Below, in pieces: positions 32,529-40,284 of a stretch of DNA of 64,000 nucleotides. The notes below the pieces were generated by a model, which saw nothing but the letters and a program-made list of their open reading frames with translations, did not search any database and was not told the DNA's origin. A program made the position numbers and the translations under genes. Source of the stretch: Reyranella sp. (lineage in GTDB: Bacteria > Pseudomonadota > Alphaproteobacteria > Reyranellales > Reyranellaceae). The DNA lies in assembly GCA_019750135.1 (NCBI GenBank), contig JAIEOV010000063.1:62001-126000 (forward strand), written 5' to 3'. Every line of letters begins with the position of its first letter. Positions within the stretch are counted from its first letter, which is position 1.

Positions 32529-33692
32529 ATGAAGGCTTCGCTTTTCTATCTGCCGAGCATCGGCAGCCGCGCCGAGATCGAGGCCGGCATGGCCGGCATG
32601 AACCCGCACTTCTATCAGCGCATGCTGAAGGAGCTGACCGAGCAGATCAGGCTCGGCGACGATCTCGGCTACGATTCGGTGAGCTTCACCGAGCACCACT
32701 TCCACATCGAGGGCTTCGAGCTTTCCAACAACCCGGTGCTGCTCGATCTCTACTTCGCGATGCAGACCAAACGCATCAGGGTAGGCCAGCTCGGCATCGT
32801 GCTGCCGGCGTCGAACCCGATCCGCGTCGCCGAAGACATCGCCATGCTCGACCACATGACCGGCGGCCGCGCCAACGCAGGGTTCGCCCGCGGCTATCAA
32901 CGGCGCTGGGTCGACGTCATGGCGCAGCAGACGCATGGCATCCACGGCGCCTTGCCCAACCAGCACGACGAGATCGACAACGCCAATCGCCTGGCCTTCG
33001 AGGAGAACTTCCGCATCGTCAAGAAGTGCTGGACCGAGGAGATGCTGACCTTCGACGGCAAGTTCTGGAAGGTGCCGGCCGGCCCGACGCCGTGGACGCT
33101 CGACACCACCGAGAAGTGGGGCAAGGGCGTCGAGAACGGCATCCTGAAAGCGGTCGGCGTGGTGCCGAAGCCGTTGCAGAAGCCGCATCCGCCGCTGTTC
33201 CAGCCTTTCGCCAGTTCGGAGAACACCGTGCGCTTCTGCGCCCAGGAGGGCATCACGCCGATCCTGCCGCCCATGCTGCCGGTCTACGAGGAGAAGCTCT
33301 ACAGCGTCTATTCGGAGGTCTCGGGCAAGCCCAAGGGGCAGGGCGTGGGCGTGCTGCGCGATGTCATCATCTGCGACACCGACGAGGAGGCGAAGGCGCT
33401 GTGGCGGGATTCCGGCCAGTTCTCGGGCCGCGCCTGGTTCGAGCCGTTCGGCTTCCGCCGCGGCATGATGGACCCCCAGACCGGCAAGAGCCCGACGTCC
33501 GACGAGGTGATCGAGCTGGGCTACGCCTATGTCGGCACGGTCGACACCGTGCTGCGGGCCATGGAGACCCAGCAAAAACGCCAGCCCGTCGATTGGGTGT
33601 TCTGCTACACCTACAACGCCCTGGTTCCACACCCGATCCTGATGAAATCCATCGAGACCTTCTGGACCAAGGTGATGCCGCGTTTCCGCTAA
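32529..33692 (+). CDS. LLM class flavin-dependent oxidoreductase (luciferase-like)
   Basis: A 387-residue bacterial luciferase-like protein. Early SFTEHHFHIEGF, the VGQLGIVLPASNPIRVAEDIAMLDHMTGGRANAG region (family core) and GFARGYQRRW support the TIM-barrel flavin monooxygenase fold. It would use reduced FMN and oxygen on an organic substrate. Its ATG follows the SDR stop with no spacing. The repeat element at 33693 begins directly after its stop codon. Confidence 0.92.
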   Translation: MKASLFYLPSIGSRAEIEAGMAGMNPHFYQRMLKELTEQIRLGDDLGYDSVSFTEHHFHIEGFELSNNPVLLDLYFAMQTKRIRVGQLGIVLPASNPIRVAEDIAMLDHMTGGRANAGFARGYQRRWVDVMAQQTHGIHGALPNQHDEIDNANRLAFEENFRIVKKCWTEEMLTFDGKFWKVPAGPTPWTLDTTEKWGKGVENGILKAVGVVPKPLQKPHPPLFQPFASSENTVRFCAQEGITPILPPMLPVYEEKLYSVYSEVSGKPKGQGVGVLRDVIICDTDEEAKALWRDSGQFSGRAWFEPFGFRRGMMDPQTGKSPTSDEVIELGYAYVGTVDTVLRAMETQQKRQPVDWVFCYTYNALVPHPILMKSIETFWTKVMPRFR

Positions 33693-33795
33693 CCGTCATC
33701 CCGACCGGAGCCGAGCGCAGCGAGGCGTAGCGGAGGGACCTGTTTTGTCGATGGGTCGACAAGAGAAGATCCCTCGGCTTCGCTCGGGATGACGG
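33693..33795. repeat. Dispersed palindromic element, copy B
   Basis: Outer arms CCGTCATCCCGA (33693-33704) and TCGGGATGACGG (33784-33795) flank about 80 bases. The inside holds GGAGGGACCTGTTTTGTCGA and an imperfect complement (TCGACAAGAGAAGATCCCTC), so a second stem nests in the first. It starts immediately after the LLM oxidoreductase stop and would form a strong hairpin at its 3' end. Related copies are at 38393, 45781 and 50935. Confidence 0.9.
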
Positions 33796-33831
33796 GAAGG
33801 CATCTGGACGGGCGCTCGCCCCCTCCCTACC

Positions 33832-33863
33832 CTCCCCCGTGAGACGGCCGTGAGACGGGGGAG
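33832..33863. terminator. GC-rich hairpin upstream of the Tat amidohydrolase
   Basis: Arms CTCCCCCGT (33832-33840) and ACGGGGGAG (33855-33863) are perfect complements around a 14-base loop. The loop contains part of a short direct repeat GTGAGACGG. It lies between repeat copy B and the next gene, 42 bases before the ribosome binding site. It could terminate transcription from upstream or structure the leader of the amidohydrolase gene. Confidence 0.45.
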
Positions 33864-33911
33864 GAGGCTGATGCAGCCTCGCTTCCGCCCTTAGCTCCTC
33901 GGAGGATGGCC

Positions 33912-35411
33912 ATGGGCATGCTGAGCGATGAAGAACGTGCGAGCGTTTCCCCGGCCCGACTGATCGACAACCCCACGCCGGTGCCGACGCAGGTCGTGTC
34001 GAGCGACGAATTCATGCCGGTGCCGCAGACCGAGCGGCAGAAGAAGGTCGAGGCGCGCATGAACGCGCTGGCCGACGAGTACGGCAAGAAGAACGGCCTG
34101 TCGCGCCGGCGCTTCTTCCAGACTGCCGCCGGCATGACGACGGCCTTCGTCGCCATGAACGAGATCTACGGCCCGCTCTACGGCGCCTCGCCGGCCGAGG
34201 CGAAAAGCGTCGATCTCGCCCAGGCGCGCGCCGACGGGCTGAGGGACCAGTTCATCATGGACGTGCACACGCACTTCCTGCGTGACGACACGCGGCTCGA
34301 AGGGTTCGTCCGCGGCCGCGAGGCGGTCGGCAAGGCCGGTTGGAATCCCGACCTCGTCGACAAGCCGCAGACGATCGACGACCTGAAGTACCCCAACTGG
34401 TTCAAGGAGGTCTTCCTCGACAGCGACACCAAGGTCGCGCTGATCAGCGGCTCGGCCTCGGAAGATCCGCGCGACTGGTTCCTGACCAACGAGATGAAGG
34501 CCGACGCGCGGGCCAAGGTGAACGCCGCGGCCGGCTCCAAGCGGCTGCTGTCGCACGCCATCTTCACGCCGGGCTACGACGGCTGGATGGACGAGGTCGA
34601 CAAGTGCATCGCCACCCTCAAGCCCGATTCATGGAAGGGCTACACGGTCGGCGACAACACCAACAAGGACCTGGCGCGCCATCCCTGGCGCATGGACGAC
34701 GAGAAGCTGGTCTATCCCTTCTACGAGAAGATCGTGAAGGCGGGCTACGACATCGTCTGCGTCCACAAGGGCCTCTATCCGCCGTCGGTCGAAAAGCGCT
34801 GGCCGCATCTCACGCCCTACGCCACGGTCGACGACGTCGGCAAGGCGGCCAAGGACTGGCCGAATATCCGCTTCGTGATCTACCACTCGGCCTTCCGCTG
34901 GACCGGCGCACCTGGCGCGTCGGCCGAGGGCTACGCCCAGTTCGAGAAGACCGGCCGCATCGAATGGACGACCGATCTCGCCGAGATCCCCGGCAAGTAC
35001 GGCGTGAGCAACGTCTACGCCGATCTCGGCCAGATCTTCGCCCAGACCACGGTGACAGAGCCGCGTTTGTGCGCCGCCCTGATGGGTCAGCTGGTCAAGG
35101 GCATGGGCGTCGACCACATCGTGTGGGGTACCGACGCGGTGTGGACCGGCGCGCCGCAATGGCAGATCGAGGGCCTGCGGCGGCTGGAGATCCCCGAGGA
35201 CATGCGCAAGAAGTTCGGCTTCGCCGAGCTCGGCCCGGCCGACGGCCCTGTGAAGCGCGCGATCTTCGGCGAGAACTCGGCCAAGATGTACCGCTACGAG
35301 GTCAAGAAAGCAGCCTGGCGCGAGGACCGCTTCGCCGCGCTGAAGACCGACTACGAGCGGCGCGGCCGCGATCCTTCCAACCTGCGTTACGGATTCGTCG
35401 CGCCCACATGA
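33912..35411 (+). CDS. Tat-exported amidohydrolase family protein with a long N-terminal region
   Basis: A 499-residue metal-dependent hydrolase of the amidohydrolase_2 (TIM-barrel) type. Metal-site features are MDVHTHFL near residue 118 and VIYHSAFRW; the late Asp is in IVWGTDAVW. A twin-arginine motif, SRRRFFQTAAG, lies unusually far in (about residues 64-74), after a hydrophilic leader of about 60 residues. The ATG at 33912 was chosen because GGAGG (33901-33905) is six bases before it; the ATG at 33906 abuts that site. The reaction (decarboxylation or hydrolysis) is unknown. Confidence 0.85.
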   Translation: MGMLSDEERASVSPARLIDNPTPVPTQVVSSDEFMPVPQTERQKKVEARMNALADEYGKKNGLSRRRFFQTAAGMTTAFVAMNEIYGPLYGASPAEAKSVDLAQARADGLRDQFIMDVHTHFLRDDTRLEGFVRGREAVGKAGWNPDLVDKPQTIDDLKYPNWFKEVFLDSDTKVALISGSASEDPRDWFLTNEMKADARAKVNAAAGSKRLLSHAIFTPGYDGWMDEVDKCIATLKPDSWKGYTVGDNTNKDLARHPWRMDDEKLVYPFYEKIVKAGYDIVCVHKGLYPPSVEKRWPHLTPYATVDDVGKAAKDWPNIRFVIYHSAFRWTGAPGASAEGYAQFEKTGRIEWTTDLAEIPGKYGVSNVYADLGQIFAQTTVTEPRLCAALMGQLVKGMGVDHIVWGTDAVWTGAPQWQIEGLRRLEIPEDMRKKFGFAELGPADGPVKRAIFGENSAKMYRYEVKKAAWREDRFAALKTDYERRGRDPSNLRYGFVAPT

Positions 35412-35415
35412 GAAA

Positions 35416-36156
35416 GTGGGCGTGATTCCCTACGGCATCGTCGGGTACGGACGGATCGGACAACGGTTGGCGGCGCGACTGCCGGGAGCGGTCGCGATCC
35501 TGAAGCGTGGCGAACGCCTCGATAGCTTCCTCGCGCACCAGCCCGCGATTGTCGTCGAATGTGCCTCGGCCCCGGCGCTTGCCGAGTATGGTCCCATGAT
35601 CCTGGCCGCCGGCGTCGATCTGGTGCCGCTGTCACTCACCGCGCTGGCCGACTCCGATGTCGAATGTCGGCTGATGGCCGCGGCCAGGGCCGGACCGGGA
35701 CGGCTGGAACTCGCCCCCGGCGCCATCGGCACGCTCGATCTCCTGGCGAGCGCGCGCGAGGACGGATTGCGCCGCGTCGTCTATCGCCAGCTCAAGTCTC
35801 CCGCGATGTGGCAGCTCACGCCGGCGGCGGAGCTCGCCGACCTGACGTCGGTCCGCGGCCGCCAGGTCTTCTTCAAGGGCAGCGTGCGCGAGGTGGCGCG
35901 GCGGATGCCCAACAATCTCAACACCTCGGTCGGCGTCGCGCTGGCCGGCCTGGGGCTCGACGCCACGGAGGCCGAGCTGGTGGCCGACCCTTCCATCCGC
36001 GAGACCGCCCACGAGCTCGAGATCCATGCCGCGCCGGGAACGGCCGTGCTCAAGCTGGGCGGCCGCGACGTGCCGCCCGACGGCGATCCGGTCGACTACA
36101 CGACCTTCAGCCTGATGCGTATCCTGAAACGTCGACAGGCGAGGGTGATGATCTGA
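35416..36156 (+). CDS. Aspartate dehydrogenase-like protein (NadX family)
   Basis: A 246-residue protein with an N-terminal Rossmann motif GYGRIG (residues 10-15) and the aspartate dehydrogenase C-terminal domain, recognisable from NLNTSVGVALAGLGLD and ADPSIRETAHELEIH. True members oxidise L-aspartate to iminoaspartate with NAD(P), but related proteins in catabolic clusters act on other amino acids. Starts are GTG at 35416 or GTG at 35422. The next gene's ATG follows its stop directly. Confidence 0.85.
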   Translation: MGVIPYGIVGYGRIGQRLAARLPGAVAILKRGERLDSFLAHQPAIVVECASAPALAEYGPMILAAGVDLVPLSLTALADSDVECRLMAAARAGPGRLELAPGAIGTLDLLASAREDGLRRVVYRQLKSPAMWQLTPAAELADLTSVRGRQVFFKGSVREVARRMPNNLNTSVGVALAGLGLDATEAELVADPSIRETAHELEIHAAPGTAVLKLGGRDVPPDGDPVDYTTFSLMRILKRRQARVMI

Positions 36157-37416
36157 ATGGCTGATCCGGTCGGTTTCCTGCAGAGCCTGATCCGCGCCCA
36201 GAGGGACGGCGAAGCGGCGGTGCAGCGTCTCGTGGCCGACGCCGCGCGCGGACTCGGCTGCGCGGTCGAGACCGTGCGCTACCGGCCGGGGGACGTGCCG
36301 ATGGTGGCGGAGTTCGCGGGCGACCGGGCGATCGACGCGGGCGAGCGCGAGAGCGTGGTCGCCACGTTCAAGGGCCGCGGCCACGGGCGCAGCGTCATCT
36401 TCTTCGCCCACCCCGACGGCGAGCCCGTCGCCGGGACCGAGCGCTGGAAGCGCGATCCCTTTGCCGGTGTGATCGACAACGGCCGCCTGCACGGCTGGGG
36501 CGTGGCCGACGACCTGTCCGGCGTGGCCATCCTGGTGCAGGGATTGCAGGCCGCGCTGGAATCCGGCCGATTGCCGGCCGGCGATGTCATCCTGGCGAGC
36601 ACGCCCAGCAAGCGTCATGCGCGCGGCGTGTCGGCGTTGCTGCATGGCGGCCTCACCGCAGACGCCGCCGTCTATCTCCATCCCGCCGAATCGGGTGTCG
36701 GCATGCGCGAGATCAAGGCCTTCGCCTCGGGGCTGCTGGAGTTCCGCATCACCGTCGAAGGCCGCGTGCCCGACACCAACGAGATCAGCCACACGGCGTT
36801 CGCCCACACCGCGGTCAATCCGCTCGACAAGCTGATGCTGATCCATCGCGCCCTGCAGGCGCTCGACACGCGGCGCGCCGCGTCCATCCGCCATCCGGCG
36901 CTGCACGAGGCGATCGGTCGCTCGACCAATCTCCTGGTCTCGCACATGGCGGCAGGCAGCGACGGCGTCTACGCGCGGATCGCGCCGACGGCCGTGCTGG
37001 CCGGATCGATGAGTTTTCCGCCGCCGGAAACGCTCGAGCAGGTCAGGACGGCGATCGAGGCCGCGCTTCAGGAGGCGGCGGCGGACGATGCCTGGCTGCG
37101 CGATCATCGCCCGCGCGTCGAGTTCGTGTCGGGCGTCACCGGTGCCGAGACTCCGGTCGATTCGCCGCTCTATCGCACCGTGGCCGACGCCATCCGCGCA
37201 GTCACCGGCGAGGTGCCGCACGTCAATCCGCTCCACACGTCGAGCGACATCCGCAATCCGATCCTGCAGGGTGGCATTCCCACCGTCGGGCTGGGCCCGC
37301 TGGGCGGCGACCTCACGCAGAACGGCCTCACCGACGAATGGGTCGACGTCGAGGACTACCTCCGAGCGGTGAAAGTGGCGGCCGCGGTAATCGACGGTTG
37401 GTGCGGCGCCGCCTGA
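36157..37416 (+). CDS. M20-like peptidase/deacylase homologue with degenerate metal site
   Basis: A 419-residue protein of the M20/ArgE-type fold. The first zinc motif is partly retained as FFAHPDG (H85, D87) and the bridging Asp as GWGVADDLSG (D118/D119). The catalytic Glu-Glu segment (DEE in most members) is replaced by TPSKRHARG near residues 149-157, and the final His region reads QNGLTDEWVD with no His. The dimerisation domain is present around 175-300. It may be a non-hydrolytic or altered enzyme. It is translationally coupled to the aspartate-dehydrogenase-like gene. Confidence 0.8.
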   Translation: MADPVGFLQSLIRAQRDGEAAVQRLVADAARGLGCAVETVRYRPGDVPMVAEFAGDRAIDAGERESVVATFKGRGHGRSVIFFAHPDGEPVAGTERWKRDPFAGVIDNGRLHGWGVADDLSGVAILVQGLQAALESGRLPAGDVILASTPSKRHARGVSALLHGGLTADAAVYLHPAESGVGMREIKAFASGLLEFRITVEGRVPDTNEISHTAFAHTAVNPLDKLMLIHRALQALDTRRAASIRHPALHEAIGRSTNLLVSHMAAGSDGVYARIAPTAVLAGSMSFPPPETLEQVRTAIEAALQEAAADDAWLRDHRPRVEFVSGVTGAETPVDSPLYRTVADAIRAVTGEVPHVNPLHTSSDIRNPILQGGIPTVGLGPLGGDLTQNGLTDEWVDVEDYLRAVKVAAAVIDGWCGAA

Positions 37417-37485
37417 TTCGGCCCGGGACAACCCCGGCCTTCGGCGTCAAAATTGCATCCGGGTCGGGGACCACTGGGGGATCCA

Positions 37486-38334
37486 ATGACAGAGATGAAG
37501 ATTCGTCGTCGCGGGCTGTTGCAGGCGGGTGTCGCGGCATCGGCCCTGGCCGTGGCGCCGGAGGCGCTTCGCGCCCAGGCAAAGCTCGCGCCGCCAAACA
37601 TCATCAAGGCCGGCACGCTGGTGATGTCGATCAATCCGACCCTGCCGCCGCTGCAGTTCGTCGACGACAAGGGCGAGCTCAAGGGCATGCGGGTCGAGCT
37701 CGCCAACGAATGCTGCAAGAAGCTCGGGCTGGCGCCGGAATACATCCGCACCGAGTTCGCCACCATGATCCCGGGCCTCGCCGCCAAGCGCTGGGACATG
37801 ATCAACACCGGCATCTTCTGGACCGAGGAACGGTCCAAGCTGATGTACATGATCCCCTATGAGCAGGCCGCCATCTCCTTCCTTGCCGCCAAGGGCAATC
37901 CGCTGGGGCTGAAGACGGTCGACGACCTCGCTGGCAAGCGCATTTCCGTCGAGCTGGGCGGCATCGAGGAGCGGCGCACGCGCGAAGTGGCGAAGATGGC
38001 GGCCGACAAGGGCCTGAAGCCGATCACCGTCATGACCTTCAACAATTTCGCCGAGGCCTTCCAGGCGCTGCGTGCCGGCCAGTCCGACGCCGCCACCAGC
38101 ATCGACGCCACGGCGATGTTCATGCAGAACCGCGGCGACTTCACGCGCGCCATCAGCGGCGTCTTCCCGCAGACCGCCTGCTTCGCCCTGGCCAACAAGA
38201 CCGCCGCCGAAGCGATCGTCGGTGCGCTGAACGACCTCAAGAAGGACGGCACCTACGACAAGCTCTTGGACCAGTATGGCGTGCTCAAGATCGATGAGCC
38301 GACGTTCTCGATAAAAGGCCCGGGGCCGGCGTAG
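37486..38334 (+). CDS. Amino-acid ABC transporter substrate-binding protein
   Basis: A 282-residue SBP_bac_3-type binding protein. It starts with a signal sequence with an RRR cluster (MTEMKIRRRGLLQAGV, cleavage near LRAQ). Typical motifs are FVDDKGELKGMRVELANEC and KRWDMINTGIFWTEER, then TVDDLAGKRISVELGG. It would deliver a polar amino acid or opine to the permease at 38621. The ATG at 37486 was chosen over 37453 for its purine-rich upstream site and signal fit. Repeat copy C separates it from the permease. Confidence 0.92.
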   Translation: MTEMKIRRRGLLQAGVAASALAVAPEALRAQAKLAPPNIIKAGTLVMSINPTLPPLQFVDDKGELKGMRVELANECCKKLGLAPEYIRTEFATMIPGLAAKRWDMINTGIFWTEERSKLMYMIPYEQAAISFLAAKGNPLGLKTVDDLAGKRISVELGGIEERRTREVAKMAADKGLKPITVMTFNNFAEAFQALRAGQSDAATSIDATAMFMQNRGDFTRAISGVFPQTACFALANKTAAEAIVGALNDLKKDGTYDKLLDQYGVLKIDEPTFSIKGPGPA

Positions 38335-38392
38335 ACCGCCGCGAGCGTTCCACGTTCGCTCAATCCTCAGACTCCTCTGCCCCTAGCGGGTA

Positions 38393-38566
38393 GGGCTATC
38401 GCATATGGCTGCAAAACCCCGTCATCCCGAGCGGAGCCGCCCGAAGGGTGGCGTAGTCGAGGGACCTGTTTTGTCGATGCATCAACAAAAGGGGTCCCTC
38501 CGCTCCGCCTCGCTACGCTCGGCTCCGGTCGGGATGACGGGGTTTTGCAGTCATATGCGATAGCCC
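38393..38566. repeat. Dispersed palindromic element, copy C (38-bp outer arms)
   Basis: The outer arms at 38393-38430 and 38529-38566 are 38 bases each and complementary except at one position. They run GGGCTATCGCATATG... inward to CCGTCATCCCGA. Inside is a second stem: GAGGGACCTGTTTTGTCGAT against ATCAACAAAAGGGGTCCCTC around a central ATGCAT. The inner right half also carries CTCCGCCTCGCTACGCTCGG. It fills most of the 286-base gap between the ABC binding protein and its permease; the rest of that gap shows no gene. Confidence 0.92.
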
Positions 38567-38620
38567 TGCCCTAGCGGGGGGAGAGGAATCTGAGGTGTTT
38601 ACTCCCGCAGGACTGCGCAA

Positions 38621-39328
38621 ATGACCGTCTGGAATTGGGAAGGCTTCTGGAGCTACTTCACCAATCTCTACCTGCTCGAAGGCGCGTTGTGGACCATCGG
38701 GCTCACCATCAGCACGCTGATCCTGGGCGGCCTGCTCGGCCTGCTGCTGGCGGTGATGCGGCTCTCCAAGCACAAGGCTCTGTCGCGCGGCGCCCAGGCC
38801 TACGTCTGGATCTTCCGCGGCACCCCGCTCCTGGTGCAACTCATCATCATCTACACCGGCCTGCCGCAGCTCGGCCTTGTGCGCTTCTCCGTGCTCGAAT
38901 CGGCAATCCTCGGCCTCGCCCTGAACGAGGCCGCATACCTCTCTGAGATCCTGCGCGGCGGCATCCTGTCGGTGGCCAAGGGCCAGACCGAGGCCGCGCG
39001 GGCGATCGGGCTGAAACCGTTCCAGATCTTCCGCCTGGTCGTGCTGCCGCAAGCCTTGCGCGTCATCATCCCGCCGCTCGGCAACTCGGTGAACGGCCTC
39101 CTGAAGACCACGTCGATCGCCTCGGTGATCTCCATGGAGGAGGTGCTGCGGCGCGGCCAGATCCTGATGCAGCAAAAGTTCCAGGTGCTGGAAGTGTTTA
39201 TGGTCGTGGCCATCATTTACCTGGTGATGACGACCTGCTGGGACTTCGTGCAGCGCCGCATCGAGGCGTATTACGGCAAGGCCTACGGCGCCGCCGCCGA
39301 CAAGCAGCTGGCGCGGGACGATCATTGA
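38621..39328 (+). CDS. Amino-acid ABC transporter permease (HisM/GlnP family)
   Basis: A 235-residue inner-membrane permease with about five hydrophobic segments. The EAA loop that docks the ATPase is clear: EAARAIGLKPFQIFRLVVLP. FRGTPLLVQL and ALNEAAYLSEILRGGI are typical of polar-amino-acid permeases. It pairs with the binding protein at 37486. No ATP-binding subunit is adjacent: the next gene is convergent. It would have to share an ATPase encoded elsewhere. Confidence 0.92.
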   Translation: MTVWNWEGFWSYFTNLYLLEGALWTIGLTISTLILGGLLGLLLAVMRLSKHKALSRGAQAYVWIFRGTPLLVQLIIIYTGLPQLGLVRFSVLESAILGLALNEAAYLSEILRGGILSVAKGQTEAARAIGLKPFQIFRLVVLPQALRVIIPPLGNSVNGLLKTTSIASVISMEEVLRRGQILMQQKFQVLEVFMVVAIIYLVMTTCWDFVQRRIEAYYGKAYGAAADKQLARDDH

Positions 39329-39346
39329 GTGCGAAGGCGCGGCGCG

Positions 39347-40249
39347 TCAGAAAAGCTTACGCAGCCCGTAAATCGGATCCATCTTTCGCAGCACCTCTCG
39401 CAGCGCCGGACGCTGCGCCTCGGGCAGCGGCAGGCGCGGCGCGCGCGGCGGGCCCATGGGCATTCCCATCAACTCGAAGCAGGCCTTGGTGCCTGAGACA
39501 TAGCGCGGACCGCCGACCCACCACAGCAGCGGCGTCATCTTGTTGTAGAGCGCGAGCGCTGCATCCATGTCGCGCTTGTCGGCCACCAGCTCGAACAGCT
39601 CGGCCGACCAGCGCGGGATCACGTTGGAGCAGACGGCGACCCAGCCCTCGGCGCCCAGCCAGAACGATTCGTAGCCCAGCACGCCCGCGAATACCGTCAT
39701 CTTGTCGCCGGCCAGCCGGATGATATCGCGCACGCGCGTCGGATCGAGGGTCGATTCCTTGACGTACTGGCAGTTGGGTATCTGGGCGATGCGCGCGATC
39801 AGCTCCGGCATCATGTCGACATTGGCCGTCGCCGGGTTGTTGTAGACCATGATCGGGATGCCGATCGCGTCCGACACCTTCTTGTAGTGGGTATAGAGCT
39901 CGTCGTCGGTCGGCACGCTGTAGAAGGGCGGGATGATCATGACGCCGTCGGCGCCCATCGATTCGGCCTCGCGGCTGGTTCGCACCACCTCGTCGGTCCA
40001 TTCCGCGCCCGTGCCGATCAGCACCGGCACGCGGCCGGCCGTTTCTTTGACCACGATCTCGACGATCTGGCGGCGCTCGTCGGGCGTCACGCTCAGGAAC
40101 TCGCCGGTGCTACCGAGCGGGATCAGGCCGTGGATGCCTTCCGAGATCTGGAAATTGACCAAGCGCCTGAGGGCAGCCTCGTCGACCTTCTTGCCGTCAG
40201 CAGTGAACGGCGTGATCAGGACGGTGTAGGTCCCGCGAAACTTCTTCAT
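39347..40249 (-). CDS. Dihydrodipicolinate synthase family lyase/dehydratase
   Basis: A 300-residue class I aldolase of the DapA superfamily. The active-site GSTGE is at residues 46-50, Tyr136 is in VYNNPA, and the Schiff-base Lys164 is in YVKEST. Catabolic members include Delta1-pyrroline-4-hydroxy-2-carboxylate deaminase and sugar-acid dehydratases. It is divergent from the fused FAD dehydrogenase with only 35 bases between starts, which favours a joint role in hydroxyproline- or opine-like catabolism rather than lysine synthesis. The ATG at 40247-40249 was chosen; an extension to 40324 would overlap the divergent gene. Confidence 0.88.
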   Translation of the reverse strand: MKKFRGTYTVLITPFTADGKKVDEAALRRLVNFQISEGIHGLIPLGSTGEFLSVTPDERRQIVEIVVKETAGRVPVLIGTGAEWTDEVVRTSREAESMGADGVMIIPPFYSVPTDDELYTHYKKVSDAIGIPIMVYNNPATANVDMMPELIARIAQIPNCQYVKESTLDPTRVRDIIRLAGDKMTVFAGVLGYESFWLGAEGWVAVCSNVIPRWSAELFELVADKRDMDAALALYNKMTPLLWWVGGPRYVSGTKACFELMGMPMGPPRAPRLPLPEAQRPALREVLRKMDPIYGLRKLF

Positions 40250-40284
40250 GTCGTACCTCTGCCATCCATTGTAGACGTTTTGTG

